In this document: positions 7,746 through 16,019 of the stretch, piece after piece
How the letters are laid out: the number at the start of each line of letters is the position of its first letter
Position numbering within the stretch: position 1 is the first letter of the stretch
Assembly: GCA_025356695.1 (NCBI GenBank)
Contig: JANXSE010000354.1
Span: 1 to 47,096, forward strand
DNA from: Betaproteobacteria bacterium
GTDB lineage: Bacteria; Pseudomonadota; Gammaproteobacteria; Burkholderiales; SG8-41
Direction of reading: 5' to 3'
Length of the DNA stretch: 47,096 nucleotides
Notes under the pieces: model-generated
Told to the model about the DNA's origin: nothing
Databases searched by the model: none
The model's input: only the letters and a program-made list of their open reading frames with translations
Translations under genes and position numbers: made by a program

Positions 7746-8798
7746 TTATTCGACGCGTATGCCCGCATTCTTGATGACCTTGCCGAGTGTCGCCATCTCG
7801 GACTTGATCACCGCGGTAAGTTGCGCCGGCGTGCTGGCGACCGGTTCCTGACCAGCCGCATTCAGTTTCGCAATCGCATCGCTCGCGCCCAGTGCGCGCA
7901 CGATTTCCTGATTGAGCCGCGTCACAATCGCCTCGGGCGTGCGCGCCGGCGCGAATACGGCGAAACGCGATACCGCTTCGTAACCCGGCAGCCCGGTCGC
8001 GGCGATCGTCGGCAATTGCGGGAACAGCGCGGACGGTTTCGCCGACGTCACCGCCAGCGCATGCAGCCGCCCCGACTTCAGATGCGGCGCAATGGTGCCG
8101 GCGGTCGGAAACATCAACTGCACTTCGCCGCCGAACAATGCGGTCAACGACGGTCCGCCGCCTTTGTAGGCGACATGCACCATCTTCACGCCGGCCATCG
8201 CCTTAAACAGCTCGGCGGCAATGTGAATCAGCCCGCCGGGTGCAGCGGCATAATTCAGTTCGTTCGGCCGCGTGCGCGCCAGCGCGATCAGGTCTTTCGC
8301 CGATTTGACCGGCAGCGACGGATGCACGACCAGTATGCTCGGCGAACTCACCGCCAGCGTCACCGGCGCGTAATCCTTAAACATGTCGTACGGCACCTGC
8401 TCGCGCATGAACGGCAGTATCCACATATTGCTGCCGTAGAGCAGCAGAGTATGGCCGTCGGGCGGCGCCTTGGCGACGAACTCAGCGGCAACGATCACGC
8501 TGCCGCCGCGGTTTTCTATCACCACCGGCTGACCGAACACCGGTGTCAGTCCCTGCGAGATCACACGCGCGGCGTAATCGTTACCGCCGCCGATCTCGGC
8601 GGTGACGATGCGTATGGCCTTGGTCGGAAATTTTTCCGCCTGCGCAGCCGCCTCGCCTGCCGGCACGGCGGCGATCACGACGCACGCGGCGCAGCGCAAA
8701 AACAATCTGCTGTGATAGATTCTGCCAGTCACGGGCTGCACTTTTTCACGATTCTTCAGCGAAGCCGCGATGATGAGCGCGGCAGGCACGGTTGTCAA
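7746..8798 (-). CDS. Bug/TctC-family periplasmic solute receptor (4), TxExGG subclade
   Basis: Up to 350 residues. The start is uncertain: the frame opens with TTG at 8798, but the signal peptide (RLFLRCAACVVIAAV, then AGEAAAQA) begins about 30 residues in, so one of the in-frame GTG codons around residues 20-24 may be the true start. The family loop is IVTAEIGGGNDY with LLLYGSNMWILPFMR, closest in pattern to the receptors at 5826 and 22769. The ENRGG loop, PPDGHTLL, VHVAYKGGGPS and FPQLPTIAATGLPG are also present. The DapA-like gene follows 21 bp downstream. A divergent gene for a TRAP-type binding protein begins 137 bp away. Confidence 0.92.
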   Translation of the reverse strand: MTTVPAALIIAASLKNREKVQPVTGRIYHSRLFLRCAACVVIAAVPAGEAAAQAEKFPTKAIRIVTAEIGGGNDYAARVISQGLTPVFGQPVVIENRGGSVIVAAEFVAKAPPDGHTLLLYGSNMWILPFMREQVPYDMFKDYAPVTLAVSSPSILVVHPSLPVKSAKDLIALARTRPNELNYAAAPGGLIHIAAELFKAMAGVKMVHVAYKGGGPSLTALFGGEVQLMFPTAGTIAPHLKSGRLHALAVTSAKPSALFPQLPTIAATGLPGYEAVSRFAVFAPARTPEAIVTRLNQEIVRALGASDAIAKLNAAGQEPVASTPAQLTAVIKSEMATLGKVIKNAGIRVE

Positions 8799-8935
8799 AA
8801 CCGGATATTACACAGCAAACGCGCGCGCTTTTTATACGCACCGGTAACAGCAGAAACATGCGACTGCCGTTCGGGCTAGAATGGCCGGCCCGTCGCGCAA
8901 CCGCGACCACCTTTTCTTTACCGGCACGGAAAAAC

Positions 8936-9853
8936 ATGGCCACACAAATCGTCATGGGCGGCTACGGTCCGTCCACCACCACGCATAGCCGCGCGCTGAA
9001 AATCACCGGCGACAGCCTGATTGTGCAATTCGGCAGCGACGTCGACATCAAATATGTGTGGAACATAATGGACTTCGGCTACAAGGCTGAAGAAGTGTTG
9101 TGGATGAGCGAACGCGGCCTGCTCACGCTCGCCTATCAATCGACCAGTTATCTGACCGAACGCGTGCCGGAACTCGAGTTCGCCGATCTGCCGTTTCTTT
9201 TCGCCAGCCTCGAAGAAGCGCGCGCCGCCATGGACGGAAAATTCGGCGCCTATATGAGCCGCGTGATCGAACAGCGCGTGCCCGGCTACAAAATGCTCGG
9301 TTATTTCGAGAACGGTTACCGCCACGTCTCCAACCGCCTGCGTCCGGTGCGCCTGCCCGCTGACATGAAGGATCTTTCGATCCGTTCGCTGCCGAGCCGC
9401 ATGCATGCACGCACCTATGAACTGCTCGGCGCCAGGCCGTTCATCATGGACTTGAAACCGGCGATCACGCAGATTGTTTCGGGCCAGCTCGATGCACAGG
9501 AAAACCCGCTCGCCAATACAGTCGATTACGGCGTGCACAAATATCACAAATTCCACACGCTGACCGGCCACAGCTATTTGTCGCGCGGCATCTATTGCCA
9601 CCGTGAAGCCTACGAAAGCTGGCCTGCCGAATTGCAGACCGCGATGATGAAGGCGGTGCGCGAGGCGGTTCTGGTGCAGCGCGAGCTTGCGGTGCGCGAA
9701 GAAGACATTGCCGAACAGGCAATCAAGGATGCCGGCGGCGAAGTCATCCGGCTGAATGCTGTAGAACGCGCTGCCTTTGTCGCCGCGGTCAGACCGCTGC
9801 ACGACGAGGCGCGCGCGCGTTTCCCCGAAGCTTACGCGGCACTGAAGTCCTAA
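8936..9853 (+). CDS. Orphan TRAP-type (DctP family) substrate-binding protein without visible signal peptide
   Basis: A 305-residue protein with DctP-fold features: AEEVLWMSERGLLTLAYQST, ELEFADLPFLFAS, the long central part KMLGYFENGYRHVSN with the ligand-binding Arg region RLRPVRLP, and the C-terminal helix with RFPEAYAAL. The ATG at 8936 has ACGGA upstream. The open frame extends 48 codons further, but that extension is not hydrophobic and no secretion signal can be found there. No DctQ/DctM membrane genes are nearby; the next gene, 9 bp on, is an MFS transporter. Either the start is misjudged or this is a cytoplasmic binding-protein homologue. Family call is good, role unknown. Confidence 0.82.
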   Translation: MATQIVMGGYGPSTTTHSRALKITGDSLIVQFGSDVDIKYVWNIMDFGYKAEEVLWMSERGLLTLAYQSTSYLTERVPELEFADLPFLFASLEEARAAMDGKFGAYMSRVIEQRVPGYKMLGYFENGYRHVSNRLRPVRLPADMKDLSIRSLPSRMHARTYELLGARPFIMDLKPAITQIVSGQLDAQENPLANTVDYGVHKYHKFHTLTGHSYLSRGIYCHREAYESWPAELQTAMMKAVREAVLVQRELAVREEDIAEQAIKDAGGEVIRLNAVERAAFVAAVRPLHDEARARFPEAYAALKS

Positions 9854-9862
9854 GCGCGTTTG

Positions 9863-11068
9863 ATGGCGATAAAGCCACCGGGCGGCGCTGCGTTCACGCG
9901 CTACTGGCTCGCCGAAATAAAGCTCGCGCTCGGCCAGGAAATTTTCCTGGTCGCAGTCGGCTGGCAAATCTATGACATCACCAACAGCGCGTTGAGTCTC
10001 GGTCTCGTCGGGCTGGCGCAGTTTCTGCCGCAGTTTCTGCTTTCACTGGTAGCCGGCCACGTCGCCGACAATTTCGACCGCCGGCGCATCACCCTTTTCT
10101 GCCAACTGGTCAAATTCGGCGCAACCGCGACGCTCGCCGCCTGCAGTTACGCCGGTGTGCTGACCAGCGAAATCATTTACCTCTGCACCATCGCCGTCGG
10201 CGCCTCGCACGCCTTCCAGCAACCGGCGCTGCGCGCCTTGATGCCGACACTGGTCGAACGCAACGAGTTGCCTACCTGCATTGCGTGGAACTCCGGCGTG
10301 CGCAAGGCAGCCATCATTGCCGGCCCGGCATTGGGTGGCGTGATTTATCTGGCCGGCGCGGTGGCGGCCTATGCGGCAAGCGCCTTGTGTTTTCTCGCCG
10401 CGGGTCTCCTGCTGGCGAGCATCCGTCTCGCGCACGGCGCATTACCGTCGCGCGAACCGATGACGCTGGCCTCGGTGTTCGGCGGTGTTACCTTCATCCG
10501 CAGCCGGCCCGGCATCCTCGGCGCGATCTCGCTCGATCTGTTTGCCACGCTGCTCGGCGGCGCCACCGCTTTGCTGCCGATCTACGCGCGCGACATACTC
10601 GATTGCGGCCCGACCGGCCTCGGCCTGTTGCGCACCGCCCCCACGGTCGGCGCCGTACTGGTATCTCTCGTGATGATCCGCATGCCGCTCGACCAGCACG
10701 TCGGGCGTGTGATGTTTGCGTCGGTGGCGACCTTCGGCGCAGCAACCATCGTCTTCGGCCTGTCGCAATCCTTCGCGCTGTCGCTCGCCGCGCTGATGGT
10801 AATCGGCGCCGCCGACATGGTCAGCGTGGTAATACGCACTTCACTGATACAGCTACAGACGCCCGACGGCATGCGCGGCCGCGTCGCCGCGGTGAATTCC
10901 ATTTTTACTGGCACGTCGAATCATCTGGGGCAATTCGAATCGGGTCTGGTCGCCGCATGGCTGGGCACTGTCGCATCGGTGGTGATCGGCGGCGCCGGCA
11001 CGCTGCTGGTGGCGGCGTTATGGATACGCTGGTTTCCGCAGTTGTGGAAAGTCGATCGGCTGCACTGA
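9863..11068 (+). CDS. MFS transporter, EntS-like exporter
   Basis: A 401-residue inner-membrane protein with about 10-12 hydrophobic segments typical of the major facilitator superfamily. The MFS loop 2-3 motif appears as GHVADNFDRRRI, a form common in the EntS/MFS_3 branch of siderophore and drug exporters, and ALRALMPTLVERNELP fits the same branch. The ATG at 9863 is preferred over the TTG at 9860; neither has a strong ribosome site. It starts 9 bp after the TRAP-type binding protein gene and is likely translated from the same message. Substrate unknown; the pairing with a DctP-type protein is unusual and may be only transcriptional. Confidence 0.88.
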   Translation: MAIKPPGGAAFTRYWLAEIKLALGQEIFLVAVGWQIYDITNSALSLGLVGLAQFLPQFLLSLVAGHVADNFDRRRITLFCQLVKFGATATLAACSYAGVLTSEIIYLCTIAVGASHAFQQPALRALMPTLVERNELPTCIAWNSGVRKAAIIAGPALGGVIYLAGAVAAYAASALCFLAAGLLLASIRLAHGALPSREPMTLASVFGGVTFIRSRPGILGAISLDLFATLLGGATALLPIYARDILDCGPTGLGLLRTAPTVGAVLVSLVMIRMPLDQHVGRVMFASVATFGAATIVFGLSQSFALSLAALMVIGAADMVSVVIRTSLIQLQTPDGMRGRVAAVNSIFTGTSNHLGQFESGLVAAWLGTVASVVIGGAGTLLVAALWIRWFPQLWKVDRLH

Positions 11069-11206
11069 TGCAATTGCCGCATCACTCCGGTGTTCGGCAC
11101 CAGAGCGGTGCACGATTTTGATGATGTTGCACGCATCAAGGCAGTTCACGCATTTTCTGCACACGCCTTTGCCTGAATTTAATCGCATTTACGTCGTTAA
11201 AGTATT

Positions 11207-11220
11207 GTGACAATTGTCAC
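11207..11220. promoter_or_regulatory. Perfect 14-bp palindrome upstream of the Cys-hydrolase gene
   Basis: GTGACAATTGTCAC is a perfect inverted repeat within the 240-bp gap between the MFS gene and the hydrolase gene, 89 bp before the hydrolase ATG. The surrounding DNA is AT-richer than the neighbouring genes. The shape suits an operator for a dimeric regulator; no regulator can be named. The rest of this gap shows no RNA gene and no convincing promoter hexamers. Confidence 0.45.
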
Positions 11221-11308
11221 GATTTGATAGCCTTCGCCTCTATTACGTGATCCAAACGCGGCCGCAACTGTTTTCGGCTAGCGGTCAAAAAAAAATAGAA
11301 AAAGAAAT

Positions 11309-12187
11309 ATGCCCTACAAGCAGCCGAACAGCCTGGAAACCGGAGAAGATGCTGTTCTTCTATTGCACGGCCTTGCCAGCAGTCCGCTGGAAATGCGTTT
11401 TCTTGCAAACTCATTACGCCAGCGCGGATTCAGCGTTGAGGTTCCGCATATCCGTGGTTTCGGCTTTGGCGCGGACGCCACCGATTTTCGCGACTGGCAG
11501 GGGCAGGCACTCGCCGTATTCGACCGGCTAAAACGCGATCATCGCAGCGTTGCCGTAGGCGGGTTATGCACAGGCGCGGTATTGGCTTTGTCCCTGGCGG
11601 CAGAACGGCAGCGCGAAGTGTCGGCATTGTCGCTGCTATCGACCACGCTTTTTTATGACGGCTGGTCGATTCCATGGTACCGCTTTCTGATGCCGCTGTG
11701 GTTCCACACGCCGATACGCAACTTTTACTCGTTTACCGAGCGCGAGCCGTACGGTGTCAAGAACACGCAAATAAGGCAACGCATCGCCCGCGCCATGCGT
11801 AGAGGGTTCTCGGAAGCGGGTGCGGCACGCATTACGATGAACCATGTCTATCAGGCAACCCGGCTGGGCCGTCACGTCATGCGCAATCTGCACTCAGTAA
11901 CGGCGCCGGCGCTGGTAATTCATGCCATTGATGACGAAACCGCCAGCCCCAAGAGCGCGGAATTCGTAGTCGAACACATCGGCTCGTCGATCAAGCGCAA
12001 AATTTTTCTCGGCAACAGCTATCACATGATCACGATCGACAACGAACGTGAGATGGTGGCACACGAAACGGTCAATTTTTTCGCCGCGCATTGCGTCGAC
12101 CAGCTGGTTCTGCCGCCCGTCGTTATTCCCGCGCAGCGCGAATACATCCCCGCCTCAAGAATTGCCGCCGCCTCCGGCCGCAGATAA
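11309..12187 (+). CDS. Alpha/beta hydrolase with a cysteine nucleophile
   Basis: A 292-residue cytoplasmic alpha/beta hydrolase resembling Est30-type carboxylesterases/monoacylglycerol lipases. The oxyanion strand LLLHGLASSP is at 17-26. The nucleophile elbow is GLCTG (85-89), so the nucleophile is C87 rather than Ser. The acid is in HAIDDETAS (D208/D209) and the His in SYHMITID (H239), both in the Est30-like pattern. Cys nucleophiles in this fold are known in dienelactone hydrolases and PHA synthases, but the rest of this sequence does not look like either. An AAAGAA element lies before the ATG. Substrate unknown. Confidence 0.85.
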   Translation: MPYKQPNSLETGEDAVLLLHGLASSPLEMRFLANSLRQRGFSVEVPHIRGFGFGADATDFRDWQGQALAVFDRLKRDHRSVAVGGLCTGAVLALSLAAERQREVSALSLLSTTLFYDGWSIPWYRFLMPLWFHTPIRNFYSFTEREPYGVKNTQIRQRIARAMRRGFSEAGAARITMNHVYQATRLGRHVMRNLHSVTAPALVIHAIDDETASPKSAEFVVEHIGSSIKRKIFLGNSYHMITIDNEREMVAHETVNFFAAHCVDQLVLPPVVIPAQREYIPASRIAAASGRR

Positions 12188-12370
12188 TTGCGTCCAGGCA
12201 AGTTCTTCCGCCGAGGGTTCCGGCAACAATTTGCAGCGCTTCAGTATCCAGTGCGCGAACGCATTGTGGTGTCTGAAGTACAATCGCGTCGGCTGCAATT
12301 CTGCACCCGGCAGGCGCTTTGAATAATGGCTGTCAACGCCCAGATCACATTCGCTGACACCGGTTTTCAC
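12155..12370 (-). CDS. Small hypothetical protein downstream of the PAS gene
   Basis: A possible 71-residue protein starting at GTG 12370, only 7 bp after the stop of the PAS gene on the same strand and running 33 bp into the 3' end of the convergent hydrolase gene. Third codon positions are mostly G or C, as in neighbouring genes, and the frame fills a gap otherwise without a gene. It is rich in His and Arg (for example YFRHHNAFAHW). No signal peptide, membrane segment or recognisable domain is seen. It could be an accessory factor of the PAS protein or a chance open frame. Confidence 0.4.
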   Translation of the reverse strand: MKTGVSECDLGVDSHYSKRLPGAELQPTRLYFRHHNAFAHWILKRCKLLPEPSAEELAWTQLSAAGGGGNS

Positions 12371-12377
12371 GCCGCAC

Positions 12378-13217
12378 TTAAGCTATATGCACGGTTGGTT
12401 TAACGATACTTCCCGTCCATTTGATGTCTTTGCCGTGTTTACCTTCGATACGGCACAACGGCCCGGAAAATTGCGCGTAGGAACCGTCAGCCATGCGCAA
12501 ACGGAAGGTCAGCAATTCCTCCGTGCCGGCGTGGCTTACGCGATCACAGGCGGCAATCACCGCAGCGGTTTCTTCCGGATGCACCGCGACTATCCATCCC
12601 ACCGCACCAAGTGAACCGGGCGCCAGCCCCGTATAAAAATAATATTGCTCATTAAGATATTCGAACTCGCCGTCGACGCGACGCATATAAAGAATCTGCG
12701 GAAAACTCGAAGCAAGGGAACGGAAGCGTTCGGAACTTTCCTGTGCCGCGTACTCGGCGTGCGTACGCTCCGAATTGCTGCGTTCGAGCATTTCCAGGCG
12801 CGATTCCAGCACGTCCTTCATCAGACTCAATGCGTATCTGGAACGTTGCAGATCTTCAATCAGGAATACGGCGAGCAGAACGACCAGGAGGTAGCCGACA
12901 ACAAAGATGAAATCCACCGGCTCCGGGTATGCAATGGTGTTAAACGGTGGAACAAAAAAATAAGTGCCGAGAAGAAACCCCGCAGAAACCGTGACCAGCG
13001 CCGGCCCGAGACCGAGAAAAAATTCAACCAGCACGGCCGCAACGGTAAATGGCACGAATGGATATTGGGCTTGCAGCACGGGATGCAATTCGTAACGAAT
13101 GCCACATGCGATTCCCACTGCGGCGAACGCAAAAACGTAGGGCAGCCGCCCGCCGGGCGCCCAGCGCCGCGAATTGCGAATCCGGAAGCCGTCGTGATCT
13201 GAATTCGAAGTATCCAT
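12378..13217 (-). CDS. Membrane-anchored PAS-domain sensor without output domain
   Basis: A 279-residue protein. The N-terminal half has several hydrophobic segments (about 26-40, 54-89 and 103-120) in the arrangement of the KdpD-like DUF4118 membrane domain, including the typical FFVPPFNTIAYPEP loop. A charged helical linker follows (about 120-165), then a PAS domain (about 165-275: RFRSLASSFPQILYM, LNEQYYFYTGL, VHPEETAAVIAA, the KWTGSIV end). The protein stops directly after PAS; no histidine kinase, GGDEF or HTH domain follows, and the next frame does not supply one. It may signal through a partner protein. Ligand unknown. Confidence 0.8.
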   Translation of the reverse strand: MDTSNSDHDGFRIRNSRRWAPGGRLPYVFAFAAVGIACGIRYELHPVLQAQYPFVPFTVAAVLVEFFLGLGPALVTVSAGFLLGTYFFVPPFNTIAYPEPVDFIFVVGYLLVVLLAVFLIEDLQRSRYALSLMKDVLESRLEMLERSNSERTHAEYAAQESSERFRSLASSFPQILYMRRVDGEFEYLNEQYYFYTGLAPGSLGAVGWIVAVHPEETAAVIAACDRVSHAGTEELLTFRLRMADGSYAQFSGPLCRIEGKHGKDIKWTGSIVKPTVHIA

Positions 13218-13409
13218 CGGGGCAGAATGCGCGAGTTTGTGAAAACGGTTGCCCGGTTAAGGCCGGCACCATCTTAGCGGATATCGCTCTGAGCTATCGC
13301 TGCAAATAACCGGCAGGCTGTCTGTTGCCCGATAAAAGCAGGGTTTGAGTCGCAATGCGCCCTGTGTTAGCGTCGCGTTTCGGCATTTCAACCACAGGAG
13401 GAAAACAAC

Positions 13410-14078
13410 ATGAAATTGACCCGTAAACTGGTTTTGGCCGGTGCAGTTGCGCTGGCGGCAGGCGGCATCGTCGGCTGTGCGAGCACACCTGAAAGCAACA
13501 TGACATTCTTCGCTACCAGCGCCGGCAGCGGCAAAGGTGCGGACCTCGGCGGCCTGGCCGGTGCCGATGCCCTTTGCCAGAAACTCGCCTCAGCCGTTGG
13601 CGCCGGCAACCGTACCTGGCGCGCATATCTTAGCCAGCAGGCCACCGGTGGCCTGCCTTCGATCAATGCGCGCGACCGTATCGGCAGCGGCCCGTGGACC
13701 AACGTCAAAGGTGCAGTCGTCGCCTACAACGTGGATGAATTGCACGGCAACAACAACATGACCAAACAAACCATCCTCACGGAGAAAGGCGCCATCGTCA
13801 ACGGCCGTGCCGAGAAGCCGAATACGCATGACATGCTGACCGGTTCCGACTGGTATGGCCGCGCCTATCCGGCAGGCAGCGACATGACCTGCGGCAACTA
13901 CACCCGAAGCGGTGCCGAAGGCGCGATCCAGATGGGCCACTCGGATCGCGAAGGCTTGAGCGACGACCCGATTGCGCGTGCCTGGCATTCGTCGCACGCC
14001 TCACGCGGCGGCTGCAGCCAGGACGCACTGCGCGGTACCGGCGGCGCGGGACTGTTCTACTGCTTCGCCGAAAAATAA
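13410..14078 (+). CDS. Secreted lipoprotein with lectin-like (DUF1554/endostatin-type) domain
   Basis: A 222-residue envelope protein. The signal peptide ends in a lipobox-like GIVGC with the lipid-accepting C23. The mature part begins FFATSAGSGKGADLGGLAGADALCQKLA, then NRTWRAYLS, and contains conserved Cys residues and DWYGRAYPAG, a pattern seen in collagen XV/XVIII- or C-type-lectin-like bacterial domains. AGGAGG lies 8 bp before the ATG and a strong intrinsic terminator follows the stop, so it is probably a single-gene transcript with good expression. A carbohydrate- or surface-binding role is family inference; no function is proven by the sequence. Confidence 0.8.
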   Translation: MKLTRKLVLAGAVALAAGGIVGCASTPESNMTFFATSAGSGKGADLGGLAGADALCQKLASAVGAGNRTWRAYLSQQATGGLPSINARDRIGSGPWTNVKGAVVAYNVDELHGNNNMTKQTILTEKGAIVNGRAEKPNTHDMLTGSDWYGRAYPAGSDMTCGNYTRSGAEGAIQMGHSDREGLSDDPIARAWHSSHASRGGCSQDALRGTGGAGLFYCFAEK

Positions 14079-14108
14079 GCGTCACGCAGCAAAATTACGC
14101 AATACAAA

Positions 14109-14136
14109 ACGCGCTCCGCAGGGAGCGCGTTTTTTT
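14109..14136 (+). terminator. Rho-independent terminator after the lipoprotein gene
   Basis: A 9-bp perfect stem (ACGCGCTCC / GGAGCGCGT) with a 4-nt loop GCAG, followed by seven T residues. It lies 31 bp after the lipoprotein stop. A-rich sequence on its left side means it may also end the convergent pseudopilin transcript. Confidence 0.92.
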
Positions 14137-14148
14137 ATGCCCTGCGCT

Positions 14149-14646
14149 TTATTTTTTCACACCGCGAGCACGGCAGTTGAACGGCAGAAAGGCGTCGGGA
14201 ATATTGGTTTCGTTTTTTCCCTTGATCGTCATTTTCTCCGGCGCCTCGGCGCTGCCGCAGACCCATGCCACCGGCACGATGGGCGTGTCTTCGACTACCG
14301 CCGGACGCAGAGTCAGAATCTTGCCCTTGATAACGCCGTTGGCGCGATTGCCGAACGTGACATTGATCGCACCGTCCTTGATCGCCACCGAGCTGATCAG
14401 GTTGCTGACGATTTTTTCCGGCACCGGCAGCAGCACCTCGGCATTGTCGCGCGGAAACAATTGCGTCGTCGCCCACACAAACGCGACCGGCTGTTTGGCG
14501 ATATCTGCCAGCGGCAGGGCGTCCTTGATTTCGTTGCGCACGATGCTGTCCTGGAAATTCGGCGCCGCCATCAACGCGAGTATCCCGACGACCGCGATCA
14601 CCACCATCATTTCTATCAGCGAGAAGCCGCCCGCGCGTGTTGCCAC
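14149..14646 (-). CDS. Type IV pilin-like / pseudopilin protein
   Basis: A 165-residue protein with a class III prepilin signal: MATRAGG then FSLIEMMVVIAVVGILA. The prepilin peptidase site is G7/F8, the conserved Glu is E12 (residue 5 of the mature protein), and the hydrophobic helix follows directly. The C-terminal globular domain contains two Cys residues (WVCGS and FNCRA) that could form a disulfide, as in pilins. GTG start at 14646 with a modest GGGGC ribosome site. It stands alone here, without pil or gsp assembly genes, so it would rely on machinery encoded elsewhere. PilA-like versus GspH-like minor pseudopilin cannot be decided. Confidence 0.87.
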   Translation of the reverse strand: MATRAGGFSLIEMMVVIAVVGILALMAAPNFQDSIVRNEIKDALPLADIAKQPVAFVWATTQLFPRDNAEVLLPVPEKIVSNLISSVAIKDGAINVTFGNRANGVIKGKILTLRPAVVEDTPIVPVAWVCGSAEAPEKMTIKGKNETNIPDAFLPFNCRARGVKK

Positions 14647-14748
14647 CGTATTGCCCCGAAAACTGTTGACGTTCTGATCATAGCCGATGCGCCGGTGCTG
14701 TGAAATGGGGCAAAATCACGGTTTTCCTGGTTTTGTCCGGCAGATAAC

Positions 14749-15732
14749 ATGATCCATTCGCAATTCAACTGCATGCGCGTTGTAATCGGCGCTTTGGCGC
14801 TGCTCGTTGCCGCGACCGCAGCGGCGCAAACCGGCACATTCCCGACGCGGCCGATCCGCATGGTGGTCGGCTTCACGCCGGGCGGACAACCCGACATTAC
14901 TGCGCGCATGCTGACGCCGCAGCTTTACGAAGCGCTGGGGCAACAGGTGATTGTCGATAACCGGCCGGGCGCGGGCGGTGTGGTGGCGGCAAAAATCGTC
15001 GCTGATGCGAACGCCGACGGCCATACACTGTTGTTCGCATCAATCGCGCACGTTACGATCCCGGCGGTCCACGCGAAGCTTCCGTACGACACGATCCGCG
15101 ATTTCGCCGGCATCACTCTGACCAGCACCGCGTGCTTTTTGCTGGTGGTGCCGGCGACACTCAATGTCAAAAGCGCACAGGAGCTGATTGCGCTCGCCAA
15201 AGCAAAGCCGGGGCAACTCAACTACGGCTCCGGTGGCATCGGCAGCGGCGCGCATTTCGCCGCCGAGATGTTCAAACACAGCGCCAATCTCGACGCCGTG
15301 CATGTGCCCTATCGCGGCATCCCGGAAGCGTTGACCGATCTGATCAGCGGACGACTGCAGTTTTTTCTCTCGCCGCTGGCGAGTGCGGTGTCGCTGGTGC
15401 GCGAGGGCAAGATACGCGCGCTCGCGGTCACCGCAAAAAAACGCGTCGCCGTCTACGCTGATGTGCCCACACTCGCCGAATCGGGTTTACCCGGCTTCGA
15501 ATGGAATTCATGGTCGGGTCTGCTGGCGCCGGCAAAAACGCCGCGCCCGGTTATCGACAAGCTCAATCGTGAGATCACGCGCGTGCTCAACCAGCCCGAG
15601 TTGCAGCAACGCCTTTTATCGATGGGCGCCGCAGCCTCGCCGACCACGCCGGCGGAATTCGACAAAATGATCGCCACCCAGGTCGCGCTAACCACGAAGC
15701 TGGCGCGTCAGGCCGGCATCAAACCGGAATAA
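14749..15732 (+). CDS. Bug/TctC-family periplasmic solute receptor (5)
   Basis: A 327-residue receptor. The signal peptide MRVVIGALALLVAATAAAQ begins at the internal ATG 14773; the ATG at 14749 is kept here but either may be used, as neither has a strong ribosome site. Landmarks are RMVVGFTPGGQPDI, VDNRPGAGG, NADGHTLLF, VHVPYRGI and YADVPTLAESGLPGF. Its stop codon abuts the convergent ferredoxin gene (stop at 15733). It lies opposite the AprA/AprB-like pair, so a functional link to that pair is possible but not implied by strand. Ligand unknown. Confidence 0.94.
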   Translation: MIHSQFNCMRVVIGALALLVAATAAAQTGTFPTRPIRMVVGFTPGGQPDITARMLTPQLYEALGQQVIVDNRPGAGGVVAAKIVADANADGHTLLFASIAHVTIPAVHAKLPYDTIRDFAGITLTSTACFLLVVPATLNVKSAQELIALAKAKPGQLNYGSGGIGSGAHFAAEMFKHSANLDAVHVPYRGIPEALTDLISGRLQFFLSPLASAVSLVREGKIRALAVTAKKRVAVYADVPTLAESGLPGFEWNSWSGLLAPAKTPRPVIDKLNREITRVLNQPELQQRLLSMGAAASPTTPAEFDKMIATQVALTTKLARQAGIKPE

Positions 15733-16011
15733 CTATTCCACGACCTTGCCGAGCAGCGTCACGACATCTGTCTTGTTGCGGATCATGCGGTCGGGAAAAA
15801 TCACGGTGATCGCATCGGTCGGGCAGATCGACTGGCACAGCCCGCAGTACCAGCACTCATCGGGATAAACAACCACCGGCAGTTTTGCCTTGTTGTCGGC
15901 TTCCTTGTAGATGATATCGCCGGGGCAAATCCAGTCGCAGAGGTCGCAACGCACGCAGGTCTCGGCATTGATGCGAATCGGGTTGTGCACCGCTTCGTTT
16001 GTTTTACTCAT
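15733..16011 (-). CDS. 2x[4Fe-4S] ferredoxin, AprB-like electron carrier
   Basis: A 92-residue ferredoxin with two complete cluster motifs: C19-C22-C25-C29 (CVRCDLCDWICP) and C53-C56-C59-C63 (CWYCGLCQSICP). The final Cys of each motif is followed by Pro, the usual ligand arrangement for two [4Fe-4S] clusters. AAGGA precedes the ATG. It starts 8 bp after the stop of the AprA-like flavoprotein gene, so the two are almost certainly translated together and form an electron-transfer pair resembling adenylylsulfate reductase AprAB. It lacks the long C-terminal tail of dissimilatory AprB, so genuine APS reduction is doubtful. Confidence 0.93.
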   Translation of the reverse strand: MSKTNEAVHNPIRINAETCVRCDLCDWICPGDIIYKEADNKAKLPVVVYPDECWYCGLCQSICPTDAITVIFPDRMIRNKTDVVTLLGKVVE

Positions 16012-16019
16012 GGCATTCC

